A stretch of DNA of 64,000 nucleotides, taken from positions 3,596,001 through 3,660,000 of the forward strand of contig NZ_JAIQDI010000001.1 in NCBI RefSeq assembly GCF_020034665.1. Reading direction: 5' to 3'. Position 1 is the stretch's first letter. Every line of letters starts with the position of its first letter. Under the pieces are notes generated by a model, which was given only the letters and a program-made list of their open reading frames with translations, had not been told where the DNA came from and searched no databases. This stretch comes from Niabella beijingensis. Lineage in GTDB: Bacteria; Bacteroidota; Bacteroidia; Chitinophagales; Chitinophagaceae. The translations under genes were made by a program, and so were the position numbers. Positions 52,404-61,361 of the stretch are shown one piece after another.

Positions 52404-53603
52404 ATGCAGGCATCATATAAGGAACCGGATGAGCAGGGATATTATGGAGAATTTGGAGGCGCTTATATTCCGGAAATGTTGTATCGGAATGTGGAAGAAC
52501 TGCGGGAAAACTATCTTAAGATCATAGCCGACCCGGCTTTTCAGAAAGAATACCATTTGTTGCTGACCGACTATGCCGGCCGGGAAACCCCGCTGTATTA
52601 TGCAGGACGCCTGAGTCAGAAGTACGGCACCAATGTCTATTTAAAGCGGGAGGATCTTTGTCATACCGGAGCACATAAGGTAAACAATACTATCGGTCAG
52701 ATACTGGTGGCAGAGCGCCTTGGGAAAAAACGCATTATTGCAGAAACAGGTGCCGGGCAACATGGTGTGGCCACTGCCACCGTATGTGCCTTGAAGGGCC
52801 TGGAGTGCATCGTATACATGGGGGAGAAAGATATCGAGCGCCAGGCACCGAATGTAGCAAGGATGAAGATGCTGGGTGCCACCGTGATCCCGGCAAAAAG
52901 CGGTAGCAAAACGCTTAAGGATGCCACCAACGAGGCGATCCGGGACTGGATCAATAACCCGAACGATACTTTTTACATCATCGGAAGTGTGGTGGGACCC
53001 CATCCTTATCCGGATATGGTGGCCCGCTTCCAGAGCGTGATCAGCAAAGAGATCAGGGCACAGCTGGCGGAAAAGACGGGATCGGAACTGCCGGCCGCTG
53101 TTATCGCCTGTGTAGGCGGAGGCAGCAATGCTGCAGGAACCTTTTATCATTTCCTGGATGAACCTGCTGTTGCCATCTACGCCGTGGAAGCAGCCGGATG
53201 TGGCATCGATACCGATAAAAGCGCAGCGGCCACGCAGCTGGGAAAACCCGGGATTTTACATGGCAGCAGAAGCTACCTGATGCAGACGGAAGACGGACAG
53301 GTGGAAGAACCCTATAGCATTTCTGCGGGGCTTGACTATCCCGGCATCGGGCCCATGCACGCCAACCTGTTTGTGACCGGCAGGGGCAATTTTTTAAATG
53401 CAACGGACGAAGAGGCACTCCAGGCCGCTTTTGAACTGGCGGAACTGGAGGGGATCATCCCGGCGCTGGAAAGCGCGCACGCCCTGGCGGCACTCAATAA
53501 GATCCGGTTTGCAAAAGAAGACAATGTTGTCGTTTGTCTGAGCGGACGCGGCGATAAGGACATGGAAACCTACATGCGCTACATGGACAGGCATTCAAAA
53601 TAA
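52404..53603 (+). CDS. trpB: Tryptophan synthase beta chain
   Basis: Condenses indole and serine to tryptophan with pyridoxal phosphate. The 399-residue protein has the PLP lysine Lys92 in [15 protein letters not shown], the phosphate-binding GGGSNAAG (about 234-241) and the [10 protein letters not shown] stretch. The frame extends upstream to 52242, but the ATG at 52404 ([15 protein letters not shown]) is the normal N-terminus. No Trp-rich leader or terminator precedes it, so unlike trpE it is not attenuated in an obvious way. It is followed 25 bases later by trpA. Confidence 0.97.
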   Translation: MQASYKEPDEQGYYGEFGGAYIPEMLYRNVEELRENYLKIIADPAFQKEYHLLLTDYAGRETPLYYAGRLSQKYGTNVYLKREDLCHTGAHKVNNTIGQILVAERLGKKRIIAETGAGQHGVATATVCALKGLECIVYMGEKDIERQAPNVARMKMLGATVIPAKSGSKTLKDATNEAIRDWINNPNDTFYIIGSVVGPHPYPDMVARFQSVISKEIRAQLAEKTGSELPAAVIACVGGGSNAAGTFYHFLDEPAVAIYAVEAAGCGIDTDKSAAATQLGKPGILHGSRSYLMQTEDGQVEEPYSISAGLDYPGIGPMHANLFVTGRGNFLNATDEEALQAAFELAELEGIIPALESAHALAALNKIRFAKEDNVVVCLSGRGDKDMETYMRYMDRHSK

Positions 53604-53628
53604 ACAGCACTTAAGAAGAGGATCGATC

Positions 53629-54399
53629 ATGACAAGACTGAAGCAACTATTTGAACAAAAGCAGCAGCAGGTGCTGAATGTATATTGTACCGCCGGTTTC
53701 CCCCAGGTTGACAGCACACTGGCGGTTATGGAAGCACTGCAGCAGAACGGAGCGGATATCATCGAACTGGGGATGCCCTACAGCGATCCGCTTGCAGATG
53801 GGGAAGTGATCCAGAGCAGCAGCACGATCGCTTTAAAAGCGGGAATGACCATCTCCCGGCTGTTTGAACAACTGAAGCCCATGCGTACCCGGATTCAGAT
53901 ACCCGTGGTACTGATGGGATATATGAACCCGGTATTGCAATACGGTTTTGAGAAATTTTGCGCAGATGCAGCAGCGGCCGGTGTCGACGGACTCATCCTC
54001 CCGGATCTGCCTCCCTTTGAATTTGAAGCAACTTATAAGTCCATTGTAGATCGTCACGGACTTGATTTTATATTCCTTGTTACACCTGAAACATCCGAAG
54101 CCCGTGTACGTAAGCTGGATGCACTGAGCAGTGGGTTCCTTTATGCGGTATCCTCTTCATCAACAACCGGCAATGAAAAAGATTTTTCTGCAGTTGAACA
54201 ATACCTGGAACGCCTGGCCGGTTACAACCTGAGCAATCCGGTACTGGTAGGTTTCGGAATAAAGGATCATGAAACCTTTTCCAGGGCCTGCCGTTTCTCC
54301 AACGGAGCAATCATTGGTTCGGCCTTTATAAAAGCATTGGAAGGGCAAACAGACATTCCCGGTGCTACCGGAAAATTTATTAAAACGGTATTGGGATAA
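53629..54399 (+). CDS. trpA: Tryptophan synthase alpha chain
   Basis: Cleaves indole-3-glycerol phosphate to indole and glyceraldehyde 3-phosphate and passes indole to TrpB. The 256-residue TIM barrel has the catalytic Glu46 in ELGMPYSDPLADG and Asp57 in the same stretch, and the phosphate-binding GFGIKD region (about 205-210). 25 bases after trpB; together a trpBA operon separated from trpEGDCF by 12 kb. Confidence 0.96.
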   Translation: MTRLKQLFEQKQQQVLNVYCTAGFPQVDSTLAVMEALQQNGADIIELGMPYSDPLADGEVIQSSSTIALKAGMTISRLFEQLKPMRTRIQIPVVLMGYMNPVLQYGFEKFCADAAAAGVDGLILPDLPPFEFEATYKSIVDRHGLDFIFLVTPETSEARVRKLDALSSGFLYAVSSSSTTGNEKDFSAVEQYLERLAGYNLSNPVLVGFGIKDHETFSRACRFSNGAIIGSAFIKALEGQTDIPGATGKFIKTVLG

Positions 54400-54652
54400 G
54401 TATTGCAAAAGCAGAAACCTGTTTTTGACAGAATCACTTTCCTAATATTTTGCTAAATAGTAAATAGCGGTGTTCCAACTTATGCTTCCATACGTCAAGG
54501 AATCAGGAGATTATAAATATCCGGCACAGCAGATCTGGGGGTATTGCGGTTTTTAAAGGGGAGTGTTCCGGATCGATCCAACAAATAAATAGTAATCTTG
54601 TTTTACTGAGGCGGCATTATTTGTTGCCCGTTTCAAAAAAATAAACAGCTAC

Positions 54653-55729
54653 ATGAACAGACTTATTTTCTTTTTTGCATTGATGCTGCCTTTGTGCACG
54701 ATGGCCCAGAAATTGACACTTACAGGAACCGTAGACGGATTGCCGGACAATACCGACGTGTTACTGATTGACCTGGAGAATTCCTCTTCAACCATTGGTA
54801 CCACCAAATCCAAAGGGGGCGGTTTTGTATTGTCCGCAAAGCTGGAAGCTCCCACGATCCTCGGGCTGATGGTAGGGGATACGATGAAGACCGCTGTTTT
54901 CCTGGGAAATGAGAATGTGAAAGTGGCCGGATCTGTAAAAACAAAAATGGATGACTGGAATTTCACCGGATCAAAAACACAGGACGATTTCACCGAGTTT
55001 CAGGATGTTTTTATACCCAAATTCGAAAAGATCAACCAGGTGGGTATGGAGCTGCAGTCCGGAACGGGTGGTGAGGGCCTGAATGATGCTTTGAAAACCC
55101 AGATTGACGAAATCCAGAAGCAGGTAGATCTTTTTATTACAAAGCACCCCTCTTCACCGGTAAGCGCCATGGTGATCTTATCCACGATCGGCTTTACAGA
55201 GGATGTGGCACTCCTGGAAAAAAGGGCGGCAATGCTGGGAAAGGATGCGATGGCCACCGCGATGGGCGGACAGCTGAAAAAGGCATTGGTGGATGCACGT
55301 TTTAATGCGGTAGGCAGTATCGCCACAGATTTTATGCAAAAGGATACCAGTGGTAAGGAAGTATCTCTGGCACAGTTCCGTGGCAAATATGTGCTGGTGG
55401 ATTTCTGGGCCAGCTGGTGTGGTCCCTGCCGCAGGGAGAATGTGAACCTGGTAAAAACATTTAAAAAATATAAGGATAAGGACTTTACCGTGCTGGGCGT
55501 TTCCCTGGACGAAGAAAAGGAGCCCTGGCTGGCTGCAATAAAAAAGGATGCGCTCACCTGGACACAGGTAAGTGACCTGAAGGGCTGGGAAAATGAAGTG
55601 GCCCAGAAATACCGGATCACTGCTATCCCACGCAACTTCCTGCTGGGGCCCGACGGAAAGATCCTTGCAAAGGACCTGCGCGGGGAAGACCTTGAACACA
55701 AACTGGCCGAACTGCTGGATAAAAAATAG
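54653..55729 (+). CDS. Secreted thioredoxin-fold protein (TlpA/DUF4369 type)
   Basis: A 358-residue periplasmic redox protein. Signal peptide (1-18, ending TMAQ); an N-terminal DUF4369-like beta-domain (about 20-110, LTGTVDGLPDNTDVLLIDL); a helical spacer; and a C-terminal TlpA-like thioredoxin domain with the active-site WASWCGPC (Cys256 and Cys259) in about residues 220-355. This architecture is common in Bacteroidota; it probably reduces disulfides of cytochromes or other periplasmic proteins. Monocistronic. Confidence 0.9.
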   Translation: MNRLIFFFALMLPLCTMAQKLTLTGTVDGLPDNTDVLLIDLENSSSTIGTTKSKGGGFVLSAKLEAPTILGLMVGDTMKTAVFLGNENVKVAGSVKTKMDDWNFTGSKTQDDFTEFQDVFIPKFEKINQVGMELQSGTGGEGLNDALKTQIDEIQKQVDLFITKHPSSPVSAMVILSTIGFTEDVALLEKRAAMLGKDAMATAMGGQLKKALVDARFNAVGSIATDFMQKDTSGKEVSLAQFRGKYVLVDFWASWCGPCRRENVNLVKTFKKYKDKDFTVLGVSLDEEKEPWLAAIKKDALTWTQVSDLKGWENEVAQKYRITAIPRNFLLGPDGKILAKDLRGEDLEHKLAELLDKK

Positions 55730-56233
55730 CCCCGGTACGCGCCGATCCATATTTTCAGCTGTTTAACAGATCTGATGTACACCCTGACCATTGATGGTCA
55801 GGGTGTGTAATATCCGGGTGCCGGACTCTATGATATATGGACACTGAAGTCGTGATTTTGCGGCTGTGCCTGCTGCCATTGCTTCCGCCACTATCCTGCT
55901 TTGAAGGGTTGCCTTTGGTAAAAGGGCCGGAACTGCCCCTGATGGCTTTAAAGGGCATTACGAACCAGGCCTGTCAGGGAACTCTTGTGCAATACAGAAT
56001 CAGCTCCCTTATAAGAAAAGCGACGTTTAAGGGTGCCCCTGGTATTAATTGGTGCATTGATTGCCTGGTCTGACCAGTTACGCGGCAGCGGACAGGCTTA
56101 TTTTTAGTCAAATAGTAATATCTTTATAACTACCGACATGTTTTTTTGAGAAATTTTAAGTCTAACATATGCACCATGGCTATCGTTCTCAGACAGGGAG
56201 TTGTATAAGCGCAGGGCATCAAATTGTTACCGG
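55730..56233. other. Intergenic region before the second sigma-FecR-SusCD set
   Basis: The hairpin at 55779-55806 is the only clear element. A 78-codon plus-strand frame (55837-56073) lacks any supporting feature. 56080-56230 probably contains the sigma gene's promoter, but I found no certain box. Confidence 0.5.
55779..55806 (+). terminator. Strong hairpin after the TlpA-like gene, without a T run
   Basis: ACACCCTGACCA (55779-55790) with its exact complement (55795-55806), 4-base loop. It follows the stop by 50 bases; the absence of a T run leaves open whether it terminates transcription or is a different palindrome. Confidence 0.5.
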
Positions 56234-56794
56234 ATGAACATTGACGTACTGAATCTAATCGAAGGCGACAAACAGGCATTTAACGCTATTTATTATGCAT
56301 TTCAACCTCAGGTGTATAATTATGTTCTGAATAAAATAGGGAACAGTTATTTTGCGGAGGAGGTTACACAGCTCACTTTTATAAAATTGTGGGAGCGGCG
56401 AAAGCAGGTGGCTGTGGACATTGACATCGGCATTCAGGTCTTCCGGATCGCCAAAACCGTGCTGATCGATCAGCTGAGGAAAATGTGCCGGAAGAAAAAT
56501 GACATCCGGTACCTTGAGGCAAGTACCATGATCCAGGACCCGGACAATCATTTGTTAAACAATATCAGCTACAAAGATACGTACAGACGGTTGGACAAAA
56601 TACTGGATGCACTGCCGCCCGCGCGGAAACGGGTATTTGAATTGAGCAGGCTGGCAGGGCTTTCGCATAAGGAAATCTCCGAATTATTACAGATCAGTCC
56701 AAAAACAGTGGAGAACCACATTACAAAAGCATTAAAGTACATCAAACCTCTTTGGAATACAACGGTTATGATTATGATTCTTTTTAATCGATGA
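56234..56794 (+). CDS. ECF RNA polymerase sigma factor
   Basis: A 186-residue extracytoplasmic-function sigma factor. Region 2 spans about 10-75 (FNAIYYAFQPQVYNYVLNKIG, FAEEVTQLTFIKLWERR) and region 4 about 115-175 (LDALPPARKRVFELSRLAGLSHKEISELLQISPKTVENHI as a position). The ATG at 56234 is preferred over an earlier in-frame start at 56201. Its stop overlaps the FecR start by four bases, indicating translational coupling with its anti-sigma factor. Confidence 0.93.
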   Translation: MNIDVLNLIEGDKQAFNAIYYAFQPQVYNYVLNKIGNSYFAEEVTQLTFIKLWERRKQVAVDIDIGIQVFRIAKTVLIDQLRKMCRKKNDIRYLEASTMIQDPDNHLLNNISYKDTYRRLDKILDALPPARKRVFELSRLAGLSHKEISELLQISPKTVENHITKALKYIKPLWNTTVMIMILFNR

Positions 56795-57837
56795 ATGAAG
56801 GCCGGCATATACTGATAAATGATCAACTGATCTTCCGTTTTTTTTCGGGACATTGTTCCGAAGAGGAGCAGGAGCAGGTACTGTCTTTTTTTGAATACCA
56901 TCCCGAGGCACTGAACCATTACCTGGATCCTGATGCAGGCTCCGGGCTCAGCAGTACACCGGCTCCGGGAGCGGTTGCTCCCGAACAAATGCTGGCTGCC
57001 GTTCATCATTCTATCAACCGGAAACGGACAAAGCGCCGGCTTGTATGGGCATCCGGTATAACCACCACGGTATGTGTCCTCTTTTGCTTTTTGTTTTTTT
57101 ATCGTTCAGGGGTCACGCCGGCTGCGGTTCCCGAGGTGGCTGAAGTACCACCTGCAAGGATCGAGCACTTCAACCGTACTACCCGTTCGGAACACATCAC
57201 GCTGCCGGATCATTCGCAGGTTACGCTTTACAGTAACAGCAGACTCAGCTATCAGCGCAATTTTGGTGAAACGGACCGATACCTTCTTCTGGAAGGCGAA
57301 GCCGATTTTAATGTTGAAAAAGATACCTCCCGGCCTTTTATTGTTGAAGCGGGTCATATTGCCACAAAAGCGGTAGGAACCAGCTTTAAAGTAAAAGCAA
57401 CAGCTGAACAGATCACCGTAAAGCTTTTTGAAGGCAAGGTACTGGTATGGCACAAGACGCAGGGCGACAGTATGCGATATTATTTAACGCCCCATCATCA
57501 GCTGGAATATACCATTGCGCAAAACCGGTTTACTGCTTCAGCATTTGGCCGCCCAAAACCGGCGCCTGTCCGGGCACTACCCCGAAATACCAAACAGCCC
57601 CAACCGGCAAACGAATCGATTTCTTTCAGAACTGCGCCGCTCCGATCGGTTTTGGACCAACTGGCCGCCCTCTATAATATCCGCATTGCGTATTCCAGCC
57701 AGGATCTTGAAGACATCTATATTATTGCGGATTATTCCCGGAAAGAACCGGTGGAGCCTTTGCTGAAGAAAATTGCCATGGTCAACCAGCTGAAACTGGT
57801 TAAAACTGCTCCGGACGCATTTTCCATATCCCGATAA
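56791..57837 (+). CDS. FecR-family anti-sigma factor
   Basis: A 348-residue membrane protein. Cytoplasmic N-terminus (1-70), one membrane helix (about 76-97, including TTTVCVLFCFLFFY), then the FecR domain (about 118-215, LPDHSQVTLYSNSRLSYQRNF and GEADFNVEKDTSRPFIVEAG) and the C-terminal DUF4974-like domain (about 272-348). It overlaps the sigma gene by four bases. The SusC gene that follows lacks an STN domain, so its signal source is unclear. Confidence 0.93.
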   Translation: MNEGRHILINDQLIFRFFSGHCSEEEQEQVLSFFEYHPEALNHYLDPDAGSGLSSTPAPGAVAPEQMLAAVHHSINRKRTKRRLVWASGITTTVCVLFCFLFFYRSGVTPAAVPEVAEVPPARIEHFNRTTRSEHITLPDHSQVTLYSNSRLSYQRNFGETDRYLLLEGEADFNVEKDTSRPFIVEAGHIATKAVGTSFKVKATAEQITVKLFEGKVLVWHKTQGDSMRYYLTPHHQLEYTIAQNRFTASAFGRPKPAPVRALPRNTKQPQPANESISFRTAPLRSVLDQLAALYNIRIAYSSQDLEDIYIIADYSRKEPVEPLLKKIAMVNQLKLVKTAPDAFSISR

Positions 57838-57920
57838 GCGTTTTTCAAAACTCCGGAATACCCGATTCTCCCTTTTTAAAAGGAAAAGGTAACTTTTTTT
57901 TAATTTTTTCTTAACAAGAG

Positions 57921-57950
57921 TAGGGGATGCCCTCTTTAAAAAGCGTATTC
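57921..57950 (+). promoter_or_regulatory. Candidate ECF-type promoter for the SusC operon
   Basis: GGGGA (57923-57927), 16 bases, CGTAT (57944-57948), 46 bases before the susC ATG. The -10-like CGTAT matches that of the other receptor gene (22222-22226); the -35 differs from GTAAC. A weak prediction by analogy. Confidence 0.35.
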
Positions 57951-57993
57951 TTGAGTGATTGAACTATTAAAAACAAAAAAACTATTTGTTTTA

Positions 57994-60900
57994 ATGAGAC
58001 GTAAATTGACTGGAGCCTCTTTGCTGATATTGTTTTGCTATTTTGTTCCGTTGACCGGAACGGGTCAAACAACCACCTCTGTAAATGGAGTGGTTACAAA
58101 TGAAGAGGACGAACCGCTGATACAGGTAACCGTTGTAGCCCGCAACACCACCAATGCCAAACTGATATATCAAACCACTACAGACAGTACGGGTGTGTTT
58201 CGTTTTGGTGCTGTTAACCCTGAAGGACGGTACAGTTTTACCTTTAGCAATATAGGCTACAAGGAGCATACGATCACCGGATACAGCCTGAACGCGCAGG
58301 GCAACACATCCATTGTGGTAAAGCTGAAAAAAGATTCCCTGCTGATGCAGGATGTTGTGGTTACCGGTTTTCAGCGCATCGACCGGCGGAAGTTTACAGG
58401 TTCTGTGGTGCAGGTGGACCGGGAGCTGATCAACCGCTCGGGGTATATGGATGTTTCCAAAATGCTGCAGGGAGCGGCTGCGGGGGTAAGCGTCTCCAGC
58501 CCTTCAGGGACTTTTGGTGCCACACCCAAAATACGGATTCATGGTAATGCCTCAATCAGCGCCAACCAGGAGCCTTTATATGTTTTGAATGGTGTCCCTA
58601 TCAGTGCCCCTGCAAACGTAACGGTAAACCAGTTGTATTCCGGCGATCCCGCCAGTTTACTGAGTTCTGTAATTGCCGGGCTGAATGCCAACGATATTGA
58701 GGATATTTCCATTCTGAAGGACGGCTCCGCCACAGCCCTTTATGGTACCCGCGCGGCAAATGGCATTATATCCATTACAACCAAAAAAGGCCGAAAGGGT
58801 GATATGAATATCAACTTTAGCTCGGCGCTGAGTATGGGGTTAAAGCCGGATATTGACCGGTTCAACCTGATGAATTCAAAACAGCAGATTGAGCTGGCAC
58901 GCGATCTTTATAATTATGGATACCTGTCTGTACTCAATTACCCCACTTCCACAGGCGCATTTACGGACGCTTATTTCCGTTACGCAGAGAATCTTATTTC
59001 AAAGGATCAGTTTAATAAAGAGGTGGATAATGCGGCATACAGAAATACCAACTGGTTTGATGTGTTGTTCAAGAATAACCTGGTACAGGAGCATTCACTT
59101 TCTTTGTCCGGCGGCAGTGAAAAAGCCACTTACTATCTTTCCGGAAGTTATGCCGGTGATAACGGGGCTTCCATCGGATATAATACGAAACGTTATACGA
59201 TTGATCTGCGTACTATTATTAATGTAACCAAGCGCATGGATCTTGATGTGGATCTTACTGCAAATTTCAGAGACCAGATGGCCCCGGGAACGTTTAACAG
59301 TACGACTCCCAACGGCACAGTATCGAGGGCTTTTGAACTGAATCCCACCATCTATGCCACTACTACCAGCAGGGCCATGAGTCCTTATAACGAAGACGGC
59401 AGTTATAAATACTACCGCAGAAACTATGCACCGTTTAATATTCTGGATGAGCTGAATGAAAATTTTACCGGCATTAAAACCCAGGGGATTGCTGTAACAG
59501 TACGCCCCAGCTATAAATTCACTAAAGACCTGACACTGGAAGTACTGCTTTCTGCAAGAAAAAACAGGGCAGAAATCAGCCACGTAATGACCGAATATTC
59601 CAATGTGGCGGCCGCTTACCGGGCCGATTATCCCGATCCGGTACGCAGTGCCAATCCTTATCTGTTTAAAGATCCCACCGATCCGAATTCCATTCCGGAG
59701 ACGATACTACCCCGGGGTGGTATCCTTGATGCTTATAACAGCAATGGTACCGAGCTATACGGACGGGCCACCCTGAACTATGTGAAGCAGATAACGAATC
59801 AACACCGGCTAACATTTTTCGGAGGTGTTGAAATAAGGTCGAACAGCTATGAGAGCGATAGCACAAGAGCATATGGCTATCTGTATTATGGGGGAAAGAT
59901 TATTTCCCCCAGCCAGCAGGCAATGAAATATGCTATTTTAAACGACGAACGTTATTACAGGGAAAACTTTATCAACGAAAGGGCTGTTGGCGGTTTTCTG
60001 AATGTACAATATACCCTTAAGAACAGGTATAATCTTGATCTGATGGCGCGATCGGATGGCAGCAATGTGTTTGGAACACTGACCCGTTCGCGGTTTCTGC
60101 CCAATTACAATGTAGGTGTTTCCTGGAATGTAGACCGTGAACAATTCTTTGAAACATTAAAACTGAATTCCGTTATCGATCGTTTTACAATAAGAGGCAG
60201 TTATGCCTTAAGAGGAAACGCTTATAATACCTCGCCCATGCTGAACGGACAGTTTTACAATGCGGTAAGGGTTGATGATGTAAACAGCCAGGTTGGCCTT
60301 CGGATCTTCTCTCCTGAACTTTATAACCTCGCCTGGGAAAAGGACTACATAACCAATATCGGACTGGACATCGCATTTTTGAAACGCTACTCGATTGTAG
60401 CCGAATATTATTCAAGAAAGAACGAAAACCTGATTGCACCGGGAAGCATGCCTTTTGAAGAAGGATTTGCCAGTAAGGTAATCAACTGGGCTTCCATGAC
60501 CAATAAAGGGTTTGATTTTACCTTTAATGTCAGCAACTGGTTCAATTCGAACAAATTTCGCTGGGGAACCGGCATTATTTACGGGTATGTAAAAAACACC
60601 ATGATCGACGGGGTACTGCAATCGCCGTTGTTAACCAATGTCACCCGGCCGGAAGGATTTGGTAAGATCGGTAAACCACTGTACGGACTATATGCCTATA
60701 ATTTTGCAGGGCTGGATGCCAACGGGCAGCCGACTTTTGCAATTGGTAACACCGGACGCCGGATAGACAATGTTTTACTTTCGAGCACCAATGATTCCCT
60801 GGTATCCTATATGGGACCAAGGGAGCCCACCACCACCGGTTCCTTTTCAAACACCTTTGGCTATGGACCGTTTGAACTGCGTATTTTCTTTACGTACAGC

Positions 60901-61341
60901 TACGGCAACAAGGTCTTCAGAAATCCGATGGTGCAACGCACCTACGCGGATAACCTGGCGGTAGCGCAGGATATTGATGCACGCTGGCGTTCGGCAGGAG
61001 ATGAGCAATTTACCAATATACCCGGGCTGGTTTCCAGCATTCAGGCTGCTTATCTGGCATCTGCGGGAATTCAGAATGAATTTGCCTACAACCGCAGTGA
61101 TATCATGGTGGCGAAAGCTGATGTGCTGCGTCTGAGTGAAGTAATGCTTTCTTATGATGTGAACCGGAAGGCACTGGAACGTACCCGTGTTATTAAAAGT
61201 TTACGCATAATGGCTTCCGCAAACAATATCTACTACTGGGCCGATAGAAAACTGAGAGGCGTAGATCCTGAAAGCCTTATTACAGGCGTAGCACTTCCCA
61301 ATACCAAAAGTTATTCCTTAAGAATCCTAGCACAATTCTAG
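57994..61341 (+). CDS. SusC/RagA-type TonB-linked outer membrane protein
   Basis: Outer membrane importer of 1115 residues. Signal peptide (about 1-25) is directly followed by a carboxypeptidase-regulatory-like domain (about 28-112); there is no STN domain. The plug begins near residue 120 with DVVVTGFQRIDRRKFTGSV, and the SusC signature LYGTRAANGIISITTKKG lies near residue 250-267. Then a long beta-barrel. The frame is open to a TTG at 57955, but the ATG at 57994 starts the signal peptide. It forms a pair with the SusD gene 20 bases downstream. Substrate not evident; no glycoside hydrolases are nearby. Confidence 0.95.
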   Translation: MRRKLTGASLLILFCYFVPLTGTGQTTTSVNGVVTNEEDEPLIQVTVVARNTTNAKLIYQTTTDSTGVFRFGAVNPEGRYSFTFSNIGYKEHTITGYSLNAQGNTSIVVKLKKDSLLMQDVVVTGFQRIDRRKFTGSVVQVDRELINRSGYMDVSKMLQGAAAGVSVSSPSGTFGATPKIRIHGNASISANQEPLYVLNGVPISAPANVTVNQLYSGDPASLLSSVIAGLNANDIEDISILKDGSATALYGTRAANGIISITTKKGRKGDMNINFSSALSMGLKPDIDRFNLMNSKQQIELARDLYNYGYLSVLNYPTSTGAFTDAYFRYAENLISKDQFNKEVDNAAYRNTNWFDVLFKNNLVQEHSLSLSGGSEKATYYLSGSYAGDNGASIGYNTKRYTIDLRTIINVTKRMDLDVDLTANFRDQMAPGTFNSTTPNGTVSRAFELNPTIYATTTSRAMSPYNEDGSYKYYRRNYAPFNILDELNENFTGIKTQGIAVTVRPSYKFTKDLTLEVLLSARKNRAEISHVMTEYSNVAAAYRADYPDPVRSANPYLFKDPTDPNSIPETILPRGGILDAYNSNGTELYGRATLNYVKQITNQHRLTFFGGVEIRSNSYESDSTRAYGYLYYGGKIISPSQQAMKYAILNDERYYRENFINERAVGGFLNVQYTLKNRYNLDLMARSDGSNVFGTLTRSRFLPNYNVGVSWNVDREQFFETLKLNSVIDRFTIRGSYALRGNAYNTSPMLNGQFYNAVRVDDVNSQVGLRIFSPELYNLAWEKDYITNIGLDIAFLKRYSIVAEYYSRKNENLIAPGSMPFEEGFASKVINWASMTNKGFDFTFNVSNWFNSNKFRWGTGIIYGYVKNTMIDGVLQSPLLTNVTRPEGFGKIGKPLYGLYAYNFAGLDANGQPTFAIGNTGRRIDNVLLSSTNDSLVSYMGPREPTTTGSFSNTFGYGPFELRIFFTYSYGNKVFRNPMVQRTYADNLAVAQDIDARWRSAGDEQFTNIPGLVSSIQAAYLASAGIQNEFAYNRSDIMVAKADVLRLSEVMLSYDVNRKALERTRVIKSLRIMASANNIYYWADRKLRGVDPESLITGVALPNTKSYSLRILAQF

Positions 61342-61361
61342 ACTATTTAATAAAAGAAATT

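Noticed and set aside
55837..56073. Plus-strand frame of 78 codons before the second sigma factor
   Set aside because: Composition is not protein-like and there is no supporting start or family; opposite-strand frames are equally open.
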